Shown in pieces: positions 17,163-27,922 of a DNA stretch of 42,838 bases. A program made the translations under genes and the position numbers. Below the pieces are notes generated by a model. That model worked only from the letters and a program-made list of their open reading frames with translations. It was not told where the DNA came from and searched no databases. How positions within the stretch are numbered: position 1 is the stretch's first letter; each line of letters opens with the position of its first letter. The stretch lies in contig QPIN01000044.1 in assembly GCA_003666385.1 (NCBI GenBank), positions 1 to 42,838 of the forward strand, read 5' to 3'. The DNA is from Methylococcales symbiont of Hymedesmia sp. n. MRB-2018. Its GTDB lineage: Bacteria > Pseudomonadota > Gammaproteobacteria > Methylococcales > Methylomonadaceae.

Positions 17163-19088
17163 ATGACTGTTGAAGCAAAAAAAGAAACCTTGGGGTTTCA
17201 AACTGAAGTTAAGCATTTATTGCATTTAATGATTCATTCTTTGTACAGCAACAAAGAAATCTTTCTGCGTGAATTGATTTCAAATGGTTCGGATGCGGTT
17301 GATAAATTGCGCTTTGAAGCCTTGTCGAATGAAAGCCTTTATGAAGGAAGTAGTGATTTAAACATCCGTATTGCTTTTGATAAAGATGATCGTACTGTGA
17401 CTATCTCTGATACCGGTATTGGTATGACTAGAGAAGAAGTACAAGACCATATTGGGACTATTGCAAAATCAGGCACAAAACAGTTTTTTGAAAAATTGAC
17501 GGGTGATGCAGCCAAAGATAGTGAATTGATTGGTCAGTTTGGTGTGGGTTTTTATTCTTCATTTATTGTGGCTGATAAAGTGACCTTAACTACGCGTAAA
17601 GCGGGTACAACGGAAGCGGTTCGTTGGGAATCAGCAGGAGAAGGTGATTACACACTGGAAAGCGTGGAAAAAGAAAGTCGTGGTACAGAAGTGGTCTTGC
17701 ATCTAAAAGAAGGTGAAGATGAATTTTTAGATAGTTATAGACTGCGTTCTATTATCACTAAGTTTTCTGATCATATTTCTTTGCCTATTATCATGGATAA
17801 AGAAATTCCTGCAGAAACGGATGAAGAGGGTAAGGAAACTTCAGCAGCAACTATTGAAGATGAAACAGTTAACAGTGCATCTGCTTTATGGACTAAATCT
17901 AAAGAAGATATTTCTGATGAAGACTATAACGAATTTTATAAGCACGTGGGGCATGACTTTCAAGACCCTTTAACGCATGTACACAGTAAAGTAGAAGGCA
18001 GCAATGAATATACCTTGCTGCTTTATGTGCCAGCTCGTGCGCCTTTTGATATGTGGGACAGAGAAGCTAAGCATGGGGTAAAACTATATATCCGCAAAGT
18101 ATTTATTACCGATGATGCCGAACAGTTAATGCCACGTTATTTGCGCTTTGTTCGTGGGGTGATTGATGCGGATTCACTACCGTTGAATGTATCAAGAGAA
18201 ATTCTTCAGAAAAGTAAGCAGATCAGTACTATTAAAGCCGGTGCGGTTAAAAAAGTATTGGGCTTGTTGAAATCAATGAGTAAAGATGCTGACATCTATG
18301 AAAAATTCTGGGCTGAATTTGGCAATGTCATTAAAGAAGGTGTGATTGAAGATAGCAAAAACAAAGAGGCTATTGCTAAATTGCTACGTTTTTCATCCAC
18401 CCATACTGACCAGGAAAAACAGGATATATCGCTGGAAAATTATGTAGAGCGAATGAATGAAGGGCAGGAAAAAATTTATTATGTGACAGCGGATAGCTTT
18501 TCTGCCGCAAAAAATAGCCCTCATTTAGAAGTCTTTCGTAAAAAAGGCATTGAAGTGATATTGATGGCTGATCGTGTTGACGAATGGTTGATTTCTCATT
18601 TAACGGAATTTGATGGTAAGCAACTACAATCAGTGGCTAAAGGGGAATTAGATTTAGATAAGCTAGATACTGAAGAGGAGAAAAAAGAGAAAGAAGAAAG
18701 CAGTAAAGATTTTGAAGCCATTCTTAAACAAATGAAAGCAGTCCTAGGTGATAAAGTCAGTGATGTACGCGTTACTAATCGGTTGACGGATTCTCCCGCT
18801 TGTCTAGTGACAGGCGATCATGATATGAGCCTGAATATGGAACGTATTATGAAAGAAGCAGGTCAACCGATGAATATGATGGGCATGGGTGGTACAAAAC
18901 CGACCTTTGAAATTAACCCGATACATGCTCTGGTAACGTCTATTAAAAATGAGCAAGATGATGATCGTTTTGCTGATATTACTAATATTTTGTTTGACCA
19001 AGCTATTTTAAGTGAAGGTGGGCAGCTTGATGACCCTGTGGCTTTCGTTCATAAATTGAATGGATTGTTGGAAGAGTTGTTAAAGTAA
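17163..19088 (+). CDS. htpG: Chaperone HtpG (Hsp90)
   Basis: HtpG is the cytosolic bacterial Hsp90, an ATP-dependent dimeric chaperone. The N-terminal GHKL ATPase domain shows LRELISNGSDAVDKLRF (about 36-52), DTGIGMTREEV, IAKSGTKQFF and GQFGVGFYSSFIVAD. The middle domain has LYIRKVFITDDAEQLMPRYLRFVRGVIDADSLPLNVSRE, and the C-terminal dimerisation domain ends the protein. At 641 residues it is slightly longer than the E. coli protein (624), partly from the acidic run near residues 500-520. AGGAAA lies before the ATG. A sigma-32 promoter precedes it and a strong terminator follows, so it is monocistronic. Confidence 0.96.
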   Translation: MTVEAKKETLGFQTEVKHLLHLMIHSLYSNKEIFLRELISNGSDAVDKLRFEALSNESLYEGSSDLNIRIAFDKDDRTVTISDTGIGMTREEVQDHIGTIAKSGTKQFFEKLTGDAAKDSELIGQFGVGFYSSFIVADKVTLTTRKAGTTEAVRWESAGEGDYTLESVEKESRGTEVVLHLKEGEDEFLDSYRLRSIITKFSDHISLPIIMDKEIPAETDEEGKETSAATIEDETVNSASALWTKSKEDISDEDYNEFYKHVGHDFQDPLTHVHSKVEGSNEYTLLLYVPARAPFDMWDREAKHGVKLYIRKVFITDDAEQLMPRYLRFVRGVIDADSLPLNVSREILQKSKQISTIKAGAVKKVLGLLKSMSKDADIYEKFWAEFGNVIKEGVIEDSKNKEAIAKLLRFSSTHTDQEKQDISLENYVERMNEGQEKIYYVTADSFSAAKNSPHLEVFRKKGIEVILMADRVDEWLISHLTEFDGKQLQSVAKGELDLDKLDTEEEKKEKEESSKDFEAILKQMKAVLGDKVSDVRVTNRLTDSPACLVTGDHDMSLNMERIMKEAGQPMNMMGMGGTKPTFEINPIHALVTSIKNEQDDDRFADITNILFDQAILSEGGQLDDPVAFVHKLNGLLEELLK

Positions 19089-19119
19089 AATTCTGCTTTA
19101 ACAGGGCTTTTTGTAAGTT

Positions 19120-19158
19120 AAAAAAAGGAGGTCGTATTCAAAACGACTTCCTTTTTTT
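19120..19158 (+). terminator. Intrinsic terminator after htpG
   Basis: AAAAAAAGGAGGTCGT pairs with ACGACTTCCTTTTTTT (one G-T pair) around a 7-nt loop. The A-run and T-run flank the stem, so it can work in both directions. Confidence 0.8.
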
Positions 19159-19185
19159 ATTTAAAGGTCTTGGATTTCTATTTCT

Positions 19186-19392
19186 GTGAGTACCAATGCT
19201 ATTGAAATATTAGAGACTACAAAACAAGATTGGATTGAAGCGGGCCTTTGTTTACAAAGCCTCAGACAAAAAGGCATTGCATTACCTGTTACTGATGCGT
19301 TGATTGTAGCTATTGTATTACCTCATACTGTTCCTGTGTTAACGATAGATAAGCATTTTGAACATTTATCAGTCGATACCATAGCTTCTTGA
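19186..19392 (+). pseudogene. PIN-domain (VapC-like) toxin remnant, C-terminal part
   Basis: The 68-residue frame contains the C-terminal signature of VapC-type PIN nucleases: LPVTDALIVAIVLPHTVPVLTIDKHFEHLS, with two of the acidic active-site residues. The N-terminal half bearing the first conserved aspartate (usually VDTSVW) is missing: the region upstream is the htpG terminator. No antitoxin gene is adjacent. The start would be a GTG. It is best read as a decayed toxin; expression of the stub cannot be excluded. Confidence 0.65.
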
Positions 19393-19419
19393 AAAACAGT
19401 ATATTAATCATATATCTAG

Positions 19420-20538
<1,119 letters not shown>

Positions 20539-20605
20539 TAACAAGTTTTCATCTGGGCAGGGGTAAGAGAATGCCTAAGATAATTTATAATAATAGAGGA
20601 AAGTG

Positions 20606-20953
20606 ATGAGTTTTTTTATATCTGATGCAATGGCTCAAGGTGCTCCAAGTGATGCCTCTCCTGGGCTTGAGGGTCTGCTGTTTCCATTAGCCATTTTGGC
20701 GTTTTTTTATTTTCTGTTTATTCGTCCTCAAGCTAAAAAATCGAAAGAGCAAAAGCAAATGTTGGCGACTTTGGGTAAAGGTACAGAAGTAGTTACCAGT
20801 GGTGGTGTTTTAGGAAAAGTAGCTGAAGTAGATGAAAACTTTGTAAAACTGGAAGTGAGTGATAATATCTTTATCAATGTTCAGCGTCATGCGATTGCTA
20901 ACATGATGCCAAAAGGTACTTATAAAACAGTGAACAAAAAATCAAAATCATAA
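20606..20953 (+). CDS. yajC: Sec translocon accessory protein YajC
   Basis: YajC is a small inner-membrane subunit of the SecDF-YajC complex. One membrane helix (GLEGLLFPLAILAFFYFLFIRPQAKK, about residues 18-43) is followed by the cytoplasmic domain LGKGTEVVTSGGVLGKVAEV. The ATG at 20606 lies 5 bp after AGAGGA; a GTG three bases earlier is less likely. Between it and secD is a strong hairpin. Confidence 0.93.
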   Translation: MSFFISDAMAQGAPSDASPGLEGLLFPLAILAFFYFLFIRPQAKKSKEQKQMLATLGKGTEVVTSGGVLGKVAEVDENFVKLEVSDNIFINVQRHAIANMMPKGTYKTVNKKSKS

Positions 20954-20967
20954 TTTCTATTTTTTGC

Positions 20968-20998
20968 AAAACTCAACAGCCTTGTCTGTTGAGTTTTG
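20968..20998 (+). terminator. Terminator/attenuator hairpin between yajC and secD
   Basis: AAAACTCAACAG, a CCTTGT loop and CTGTTGAGTTTT form a perfect 12-bp stem ending in a short T-run, 14 bp after the yajC stop and just before the secD start at 21020. It would terminate or attenuate transcription within the operon, so yajC and secDF need not be expressed equally. Confidence 0.7.
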
Positions 20999-21019
20999 TC
21001 GTTTAAACGTTGGAAAAAA

Positions 21020-22873
21020 ATGCAAAACCATTTCCCTTTTTGGAAAAACCTAATTATTCTGATTGTCTTCGTGGTCGGGATTATTTACGCCCTACCTAAT
21101 CTATATGGTAACGATCCTTCTGTTCAGTTGTCATCCTCAACTACAACAAAGTTGGAACAGAGCAAAGCAGATAAAATTGAGGTCAGTCTTAAGACGGTTG
21201 ATTTAAACTTAAAATCATTTGAATTTAACGCAAACAAAGGCAAGATTCTTGCTCGTTTTCATAATACCGATGATCAATTAAAAGCAGCGGATTTCTTAAG
21301 AGAGAGTGTCGGTCGTCATCTTACTGTTGCTTTAAATCTGGCACCAGCGACCCCCGAATGGTTGCGTGCATTAGGTGCAAGTCCTATGTATTTAGGTCTT
21401 GATCTTCGGGGCGGTGTGCATTTCTTAATGGAAGTAGATATGGATGCTGCTATCAAACAGGCTGAGGATCGTTATAACAGTGATATTCGTTCTGCATTAA
21501 GAGCCGTTAAGATTAGATACCAATCTATTTCCAAAGAAAATGGCTTTATCAGGATAAAGTTAAAAACTGAAGAAACAAAGCAAGCCACAATGGATCTTTT
21601 AGATGATGATTTTCGCGAATTAACAGTGAAGGAAGCGGATGAACCTTTAGTACTATTGGTTAAACTTTCTGAAAATGAACAGCGGGAAATTAAAAATTTT
21701 GCCTTGGCTCAAAACATGACCACTCTGCGTAATCGAGTGAATGAAATAGGGGTTGCCGAACCCGTTGTTCAACAACAAGGAGACCATCGTATTGTAGTGC
21801 AACTGCCAGGTATTCAGGACACCACAGAAGCAAAAAATATTTTGGGTAAAACAGCAACACTGGAATATCGTCTGGTTGATATTGAACATGATGTACAAAA
21901 AGCGGTTGAAGGTTCAGCTCCAGTGGGTTCACGCCTTTATTATGAAAAAAATGGTTCACCTATCTTGTTAAAGCGTCACGTTATTGTAACGGGAGATCAG
22001 GTTGTTGACGCTTCTTCAGGTTTTGATCAGCAAGGCTCGTCTGCTGTATTTATTACCTTAAATGGAATTGGTGCCAAAAAAATGGGTGATATGACGCATA
22101 AAAATATTGGCAGACCCATGGCAGTGATATTTGTGGAATATAAATCTGAAATACGGATAGTTGATGGTAAAAAAATTCGACATAAAGAAAAAATAGAAAA
22201 AGTTATTAGTGTTGCCACTATTCGGGACTCTTTTAGCAAACGTTTTCAGACCACAGGCTTGGATAATCCTATGGAAGCTCGCAATCTTGCTTTAATGCTA
22301 AGAGCGGGTGCCTTGGCTGCTCCTGTCGATATTGTAGAAGAACGTACAGTCGGCCCCAGCTTAGGACAAGATAATATTGATAAGGGTTTGATGTCTGTTG
22401 TTGTAGGCTTTGTTTTAGTGCTTGTGTTTATGGCGATCTATTACAAAACATTTGGTTTGGTGGCTAATATTGCGTTGGCATTTAATTTAATTGTTATTGT
22501 CGCTGTTTTATCTTTATTACAGGCCACGCTGACCTTACCAGGTATTGCGGGTATTGTATTAACAGTGGGTATGGCAGTTGATGCCAATGTGTTGATTTTT
22601 GAACGGATTAAAGAAGAAATTAAAATAGGAAATACACCTCAGTCCAGCATTTTTAGCGGATATGAAAAAGCCTTTGCGACCATTCTTGATGCCAATATCA
22701 CCACCCTATTGGTGGCATTGGTTTTATTTGGTTTTGGTAGCGGTGCTGTCAAAGGCTTTGCGGTGACTTTATCTATCGGTATTCTGGTTTCTTTGTTCAC
22801 TGCAATCTGGGGAACACGGATGATAATCAACTGGATTTATGGCAACCGTCATATTGATAAACTATCCGTGTAA
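21020..22873 (+). CDS. secD: Protein translocase subunit SecD
   Basis: SecD, with SecF, uses the proton gradient to aid protein export and release at the Sec translocon. The N-terminal helix (LIILIVFVVGIIYALPNLYG), the LGLDLRGGVHFLMEVD motif, the large periplasmic P1 domain with RVNEIGVAEPVVQQQG and five C-terminal helices including VGMAVDANVLIFERIKEE are all present. The ATG at 21020 gives 617 residues and matches the E. coli start (MLNRYPLWK); a TTG at 20996 lies inside the hairpin. secF follows after 15 bp. Confidence 0.95.
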   Translation: MQNHFPFWKNLIILIVFVVGIIYALPNLYGNDPSVQLSSSTTTKLEQSKADKIEVSLKTVDLNLKSFEFNANKGKILARFHNTDDQLKAADFLRESVGRHLTVALNLAPATPEWLRALGASPMYLGLDLRGGVHFLMEVDMDAAIKQAEDRYNSDIRSALRAVKIRYQSISKENGFIRIKLKTEETKQATMDLLDDDFRELTVKEADEPLVLLVKLSENEQREIKNFALAQNMTTLRNRVNEIGVAEPVVQQQGDHRIVVQLPGIQDTTEAKNILGKTATLEYRLVDIEHDVQKAVEGSAPVGSRLYYEKNGSPILLKRHVIVTGDQVVDASSGFDQQGSSAVFITLNGIGAKKMGDMTHKNIGRPMAVIFVEYKSEIRIVDGKKIRHKEKIEKVISVATIRDSFSKRFQTTGLDNPMEARNLALMLRAGALAAPVDIVEERTVGPSLGQDNIDKGLMSVVVGFVLVLVFMAIYYKTFGLVANIALAFNLIVIVAVLSLLQATLTLPGIAGIVLTVGMAVDANVLIFERIKEEIKIGNTPQSSIFSGYEKAFATILDANITTLLVALVLFGFGSGAVKGFAVTLSIGILVSLFTAIWGTRMIINWIYGNRHIDKLSV

Positions 22874-22888
22874 TCAGGAAAACAAGAC

Positions 22889-23815
22889 ATGTTCAAACAA
22901 AATATTGATTTTTTAGGTAAACGTAAAATTGCGCTGGTTTTTTCCAGTGTATTGATAATCTCTTCAATCGTTTCGTTTGCTGTTAACGGAATGAAGTTAG
23001 GGATTGATTTTACAGGAGGTACATTGGTTGAAGTCGGCTATCAACAGGCTGCTGATTTAACCGTATTGCGTACTGCACTTGATGAAGAAGGTTTTTTAGA
23101 TGCGACTGTACAAAACTTTGGTACCACCAAAGATGTACTGATTCGGATAAAGCCCAGAGAAGGTGTCAGTAATGTCGAGTTAAGTACTAAAATTTTGAAA
23201 ATAGTGAATCGAAATGCGACTGAACCTGCAACCATACGTCGTGTGGAATTCGTTGGCCCTCAAGTGGGTGATGAACTCACTGAAGATGGTGGCTTGGCAT
23301 TGTTATATTCCATGTTTGGTATTTTGCTTTATGTGGCTTGGCGATTTGAATACAAATTTTCTATAGGTTCAGTAGTTGCACTGATTCATGACGTGCTTAT
23401 TACCCTGGGCTTTTTTTCTATCTTACAAATGGAATTTGATTTAACTGTTTTAGCGGCTGTTTTGGCTGTCATCGGTTATTCATTAAACGATACTATTGTG
23501 GTTTATGACAGAATCAGAGAAAATTTTAGAACATTGCGCAAAGATAGTTCAGAAAATATTATGAATATTTCACTCAATCAAACATTGAGTCGAACATTAA
23601 TGACTTCAATTACTACAGCATTAGTATTAATTGCATTAGCGGTATTAGGTGGCGAGATTATACATAACTTTGCTATCGCATTATTAATAGGTGTAGGTAT
23701 TGGTACTTACTCATCAATTTATGTGGCAAGTCCTGTTGTATTGGCATTGGGTATTGTTCAGAAAGATCTAATGGTGCCTATCGTTGAAGGCGAAGATATA
23801 GATTTTATGCCTTGA
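22889..23815 (+). CDS. secF: Protein translocase subunit SecF
   Basis: The 308-residue partner of SecD has the first membrane helix, the periplasmic start GMKLGIDFTGGTLVEVGY, and the C-terminal helices with AAVLAVIGYSLNDTIVVYDRIRENFR and NQTLSRTLMTSITTALVLIALA. Length is near that of E. coli SecF (323). It ends the cluster and is followed by a terminator hairpin. Confidence 0.95.
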   Translation: MFKQNIDFLGKRKIALVFSSVLIISSIVSFAVNGMKLGIDFTGGTLVEVGYQQAADLTVLRTALDEEGFLDATVQNFGTTKDVLIRIKPREGVSNVELSTKILKIVNRNATEPATIRRVEFVGPQVGDELTEDGGLALLYSMFGILLYVAWRFEYKFSIGSVVALIHDVLITLGFFSILQMEFDLTVLAAVLAVIGYSLNDTIVVYDRIRENFRTLRKDSSENIMNISLNQTLSRTLMTSITTALVLIALAVLGGEIIHNFAIALLIGVGIGTYSSIYVASPVVLALGIVQKDLMVPIVEGEDIDFMP

Positions 23816-23863
23816 TCGCGTAGGCTCAAGACTTGCGTGTTAGCAAATACTAAAAAATTAACA

Positions 23864-23889
23864 GCAGATGCATTGGCATCTGCTTATTT
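23864..23889 (+). terminator. Hairpin terminator after secF
   Basis: GCAGATGC, an ATTG loop and GCATCTGC, followed by TTATTT, lie between secF and ndk. A moderate intrinsic terminator is likely. Confidence 0.65.
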
Positions 23890-23922
23890 AAATTAAATAA
23901 CAAAACTGGAGTTTTAAAAACA

Positions 23923-24354
23923 ATGGCAATAGAACGTACTTTTTCAATTATTAAACCAGATGCAGTAGCAAAAAATGTCATTGGCGATATAGTCAGTCGA
24001 TTTGAAAAAAGTGGTTTACGTGTTGTTGCATCAAAAATGCAACAATTATCAAAAGAAAAAGCGGAAGGTTTTTATGCAGAACATAAAGAACGTCCTTTTT
24101 TTAATGACTTAGTTTCTTTTATGATTTCTGGCCCTGTTGTTGTACAGGTTTTGGAAGGTGATAGGGCAGTATTAAAAAATCGTGATCTAATGGGGGCAAC
24201 GAATCCTAAAGAAGCTGATGCAGGTACTATTCGTGCTGATTTTGCAGAAAGTATCGATGAGAATGCTGTACATGGTTCGGATGCAGTAGAATCTGCGACT
24301 CGCGAAATCTCATATTTCTTCTCAGATGAAGAGCTTTGTGAGCGCATTCGATAA
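23923..24354 (+). CDS. ndk: Nucleoside diphosphate kinase
   Basis: Ndk balances nucleoside triphosphate pools through a phosphohistidine intermediate. The 143-residue protein has the start [15 protein letters not shown] and the active-site [12 protein letters not shown] with His117. Length is that of bacterial enzymes. GGAG lies about 10 bp before the ATG. The order ndk-rlmN-pilF is the common gammaproteobacterial one. Confidence 0.96.
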   Translation: MAIERTFSIIKPDAVAKNVIGDIVSRFEKSGLRVVASKMQQLSKEKAEGFYAEHKERPFFNDLVSFMISGPVVVQVLEGDRAVLKNRDLMGATNPKEADAGTIRADFAESIDENAVHGSDAVESATREISYFFSDEELCERIR

Positions 24355-24372
24355 ATTAAACAGTCATTTAAA

Positions 24373-24413
24373 AAGCAATCTGTCTGCACTGAATATTTTT
24401 AGACGGATTGCTT
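24373..24413. repeat. Inverted repeat between ndk and rlmN
   Basis: AAGCAATCTGTCT and AGACGGATTGCTT pair with one mismatch around a 15-nt AT-rich loop. It may be an ndk transcript end or a weak terminator; no T-run follows the stem. Confidence 0.45.
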
Positions 24414-24435
24414 GCAGTTGTGTTGATGTTTGCAG

Positions 24436-25539
24436 ATGAATACAACTAAGGCAGTCCTCCCTGTCAATCTACTTAATTTTGACAGAAAGGGACTGAGCGC
24501 ATTTTTTGTCAATATGGGGGAAAAACCCTTTAGAGCGACTCAGCTACTCAAATGGATATATCAGGGAAATATTACTGACTTTGATCAGATGACGAATCTG
24601 AGTAAATCGTTAAGATCTTATTTGAATACGCATTGTACGATTACCGCACCAGAAATTCTGCTTGAACAAATAGCCTCTGATGGTACTACAAAGTGGGTGT
24701 TGGAAATGGGCTTGGGTAATCGCATTGAAAGTGTGTTTATTCCAGAAGAAAAACGAGGCACTTTATGTGTATCGTCTCAAATTGGTTGTGCTTTAGCCTG
24801 TACCTTTTGCTCAACGGCACAACAGGGATTTAATAGAAACCTCTCAGTGGCAGAAATTATTGGTCAGCTTTATGTGGCACAAAAAAGACTGGGTGATAGT
24901 AAAAGAATTACCAATGTAGTTATGATGGGAATGGGTGAACCTTTATTAAATTTTGATAATGTGGTAGCGGCAATGAACTTAATGATGGATGATTTTACCT
25001 TTGGCTTATCAAAACGAAAAGTGACGGTGAGCACATCAGGCATTGTTCCTGCGATGAACAGATTGAATGAAGCGTGTGATGTCAGTATGGCTGTGTCCTT
25101 ACATGCTGCTAATGATGAATTAAGAGACCAGTTAGTACCGATTAATCAAAAATATCCATTAAAGGAATTGATGGCCACATGTAAAGAATATGCAAATCAA
25201 GGCCCTAGAAAACATATTACCTTTGAGTACGTGATGCTAAAAGATATTAATGACAGCATGCAAGATGCTAATGAATTACTTAAATTACTCAAAGAAGTGC
25301 CTGCAAAAATAAACCTTATTCCCTTTAATCCGTTTCCAAATTCTGATTATGTTTGTTCATCCAAACAAACTATTTCCAGATTTAAAGATATTCTTTACAA
25401 TGGGGGGATTATCACCACCATCAGAAAAACACGCGGAGATGATATTGACGCTGCCTGTGGTCAATTAGTGGGAAAAGTCAAAGATAAGAGTCGGCGACAT
25501 TTAAAACTACAACAAATGGGATTAGCAAATGCTATTTAA
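24436..25539 (+). CDS. rlmN: 23S rRNA/tRNA adenine-C2 methyltransferase RlmN
   Basis: RlmN is a radical-SAM enzyme that methylates A2503 of 23S rRNA and A37 of some tRNAs. The cluster motif CALACTFC (Cys118, Cys122, Cys125) is preceded by CVSSQIG and followed by [35 protein letters not shown] and the C-terminal AACGQL with the methyl-carrying cysteine are also present. The ATG at 24436 gives 367 residues; a TTG six bases upstream is in frame. It overlaps pilF by 11 bp. Confidence 0.95.
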   Translation: MNTTKAVLPVNLLNFDRKGLSAFFVNMGEKPFRATQLLKWIYQGNITDFDQMTNLSKSLRSYLNTHCTITAPEILLEQIASDGTTKWVLEMGLGNRIESVFIPEEKRGTLCVSSQIGCALACTFCSTAQQGFNRNLSVAEIIGQLYVAQKRLGDSKRITNVVMMGMGEPLLNFDNVVAAMNLMMDDFTFGLSKRKVTVSTSGIVPAMNRLNEACDVSMAVSLHAANDELRDQLVPINQKYPLKELMATCKEYANQGPRKHITFEYVMLKDINDSMQDANELLKLLKEVPAKINLIPFNPFPNSDYVCSSKQTISRFKDILYNGGIITTIRKTRGDDIDAACGQLVGKVKDKSRRHLKLQQMGLANAI

Positions 25540-26296
25540 CCGTATTTATAGTTGCTTAACCATTACTTTGCTATGTATTTTTATTCCTGCATGTGTCCCT
25601 AGTAAAGCCACTAAAGCTATGTCTACTGAAGAACGCTCTCAATTATATCTACAGATGGGCGTTCGTTATCTGGACATGGATATGATAAAGACAGCAAAAG
25701 AAAAACTGGATATTGCTTTAGAATTAAACGCAAACAATGCGGAAGTACACAATGCCTTGGGTGTATTGCACGAACGCTTAGCTCAAGATAGTTTGGCGGA
25801 AAAACATTACCAACAGGCGATTAGTCTTGCTGTAGATGATTTTAGTATAAAAAATAATTATGGACGTTTTTTGTGTGAAAGTGGCGAGTATAAAAAGGGT
25901 ATTGAGCTATTAAAGCAAGCATTAGCAATACCCCTTAATAACAGAAAGTGGTTCGCATACACTAATATAGGACGCTGTCAATTAATAAATGCTAACAAGG
26001 CACTGGCAGAATCAAATTTTAGACATGCCTTACAAGAAAACAGCCAATATCCACCAGCACTACAGGAAATGCAGAAAATAAGTTATGACAAAAGAAGGTA
26101 TTTATCTGCACGTGGTTTTTTGCAACGCTATCTTGCTGTAGCCAGGCAGACATCTGAAACATTATGGTATGCCGTGCAAACAGAACGAGGATTAGGCAAC
26201 AAAGCAATGGCTGATCATTATAGAGAGAAATTGTTTGCTCTTTTTCCTTCATCCAAACAAGCAGTTCAGATGAAAGCCGTAATAAAAATTTATTAA
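25529..26296 (+). CDS. pilF: Type IV pilus pilotin PilF/PilW, TPR lipoprotein
   Basis: The 255-residue protein has a lipoprotein signal (LCIFIPAC, lipobox IPAC near residues 19-22) and tandem tetratricopeptide repeats: [38 protein letters not shown], then [24 protein letters not shown] and later ones. PilF/PilW helps the secretin PilQ assemble in the outer membrane. The start overlaps rlmN, so expression is probably coupled. In many relatives rodZ and ispG follow; here hisS comes next. Confidence 0.88.
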   Translation: MLFNRIYSCLTITLLCIFIPACVPSKATKAMSTEERSQLYLQMGVRYLDMDMIKTAKEKLDIALELNANNAEVHNALGVLHERLAQDSLAEKHYQQAISLAVDDFSIKNNYGRFLCESGEYKKGIELLKQALAIPLNNRKWFAYTNIGRCQLINANKALAESNFRHALQENSQYPPALQEMQKISYDKRRYLSARGFLQRYLAVARQTSETLWYAVQTERGLGNKAMADHYREKLFALFPSSKQAVQMKAVIKIY

Positions 26297-26406
26297 CCTA
26301 TTTTGCATGCAAATTATTTATGCTGAATTCGTATAATAAGTGCATAGCCTCTGTATGAAACTGCTGTAATTTAAAAAAATCTTGATAAATAATCAAATCG
26401 GAATAA

Positions 26407-27687
26407 ATGGCAAAGAATAATCAGTCTGTCCAAGCAATACGGGGAATGCATGATATTTTGCCCGAACAATCTCCACGCTGGCAATATGCTGAAAGCATTA
26501 TTAGAGAAGTTATGTCTAGTTATTGTTATCAGGAAATTCGCCTACCTATGGTAGAAAGAACAGAACTATTTAAACGCTCTATTGGTGAAGTGACTGATAT
26601 TGTGGAAAAAGAAATGTACACCTTTGATGATCGCAATTCTGATTCCTTAACATTAAGACCAGAAGGTACAGCGGGATGTTTAAGAGCCTGTTTAGAACAC
26701 GGTTTACTGCATAATCAAGTTCATAGGCTATGGTATTATGGCCCTATGTTTCGTTATGAGCGGCCACAAAAAGGTCGCTATCGACAGTTTTATCAATTAG
26801 GTGTTGAAACCTATGGTATGCCTGGGCCTGATATTGATGCAGAGCTGATTTTGCTAACCGACAGGATGTGGAAAAAATTTGCTATCCGAGATAAATTAAG
26901 ATTAGAAATTAATACCCTAGGTAGCACAGAAGAAAGATTGCTTTACAGAGAAAAACTGCTTACTTACTTTAAGCAACATCTGGCGTTGTTAGATGCAGAT
27001 AGTTTATCTCGGCTTGAAACTAATCCACTAAGAATACTGGATAGCAAAAATAAAGAGATGCAATCTCTGATAAAAGATGCACCTGAATTAATGGATTCTT
27101 TAGGAGAAGATAGTCGGCAACATTTTCAAACATTAACAGATACTTTGGATCAACTGGGTATCAGCTATGAGATAAATACCAGATTAGTCAGAGGTCTGGA
27201 TTATTACGCAAAAACCGTATTTGAATGGGTGACTAATGATTTGGGTGCCCAAGGTACAGTCTGTGCTGGCGGTCGATATGACGGGCTAGTTGAACAATTA
27301 GGTGGCAAAGCGAATCATGCGGTAGGTTTTGCTATGGGAATGGAGCGATTGTTGTTGTTGTTGGAACAATTAGATAGCATAGCTGTTCAAAATACGGTTG
27401 ATGTTTATATGATTCGGATCGGTGTAGCGGCAGAAAAAGAAGGCTTGCGTTTAGCTGAGAAAATTAGAAATGAAGTTAACGGCATTAAATTACAAGTAAA
27501 CTGTGCCGCAGGTAGCTTTAAAAGCCAGTTCAAGAAGGCTGATAAAAGTGGTGCCGCCTATGCCATTGTTTTAGCAGAGGATGAAATGGCGAGGGCTGAA
27601 GTGAGTATAAAACCACTAAGAAGCAATGATGAGCAAATCAATGTTAGCATTGAAACAGCGATTCAATTTTTAAAAGAATCAATTTAG
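26407..27687 (+). CDS. hisS: Histidyl-tRNA synthetase
   Basis: This class II synthetase charges tRNA-His. Motif 1 surrounds [28 protein letters not shown]; motif 2 is [21 protein letters not shown]; the histidine-specific [12 protein letters not shown] and motif 3 [14 protein letters not shown] follow. A C-terminal anticodon-binding domain ends the chain. At 426 residues it matches E. coli HisS (424). A 110-bp gap upstream contains a TTTGCATGCAAA palindrome and a TATAAT at 26332, so it likely has its own promoter. Confidence 0.96.
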   Translation: MAKNNQSVQAIRGMHDILPEQSPRWQYAESIIREVMSSYCYQEIRLPMVERTELFKRSIGEVTDIVEKEMYTFDDRNSDSLTLRPEGTAGCLRACLEHGLLHNQVHRLWYYGPMFRYERPQKGRYRQFYQLGVETYGMPGPDIDAELILLTDRMWKKFAIRDKLRLEINTLGSTEERLLYREKLLTYFKQHLALLDADSLSRLETNPLRILDSKNKEMQSLIKDAPELMDSLGEDSRQHFQTLTDTLDQLGISYEINTRLVRGLDYYAKTVFEWVTNDLGAQGTVCAGGRYDGLVEQLGGKANHAVGFAMGMERLLLLLEQLDSIAVQNTVDVYMIRIGVAAEKEGLRLAEKIRNEVNGIKLQVNCAAGSFKSQFKKADKSGAAYAIVLAEDEMARAEVSIKPLRSNDEQINVSIETAIQFLKESI

Positions 27688-27922
27688 CTAACATGCAATA
27701 AATAAACACCTCGGCTTGCACAGGATTTTATTCATTTTTAAGGTGCAACGAAAGAAGTATAGCAGACTATATGAGCTAAGTTGCAACGCCTAGGATGGAT
27801 AAAAAGACCCACAAGACGGGTGGCTTATTTGTTGCGAGTGACCTTAGTCTTTTACAGAAATGGAAGTATAATTAAAGCTAATAAAAAACAGTCACAAATA
27901 ATATTAAATTTAGAGAGAAAAA

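Noticed and set aside
20996..21019. TTG start of secD at 20996
   Set aside because: It lies inside the terminator-like hairpin, and the ATG at 21020 matches the E. coli SecD start and length.
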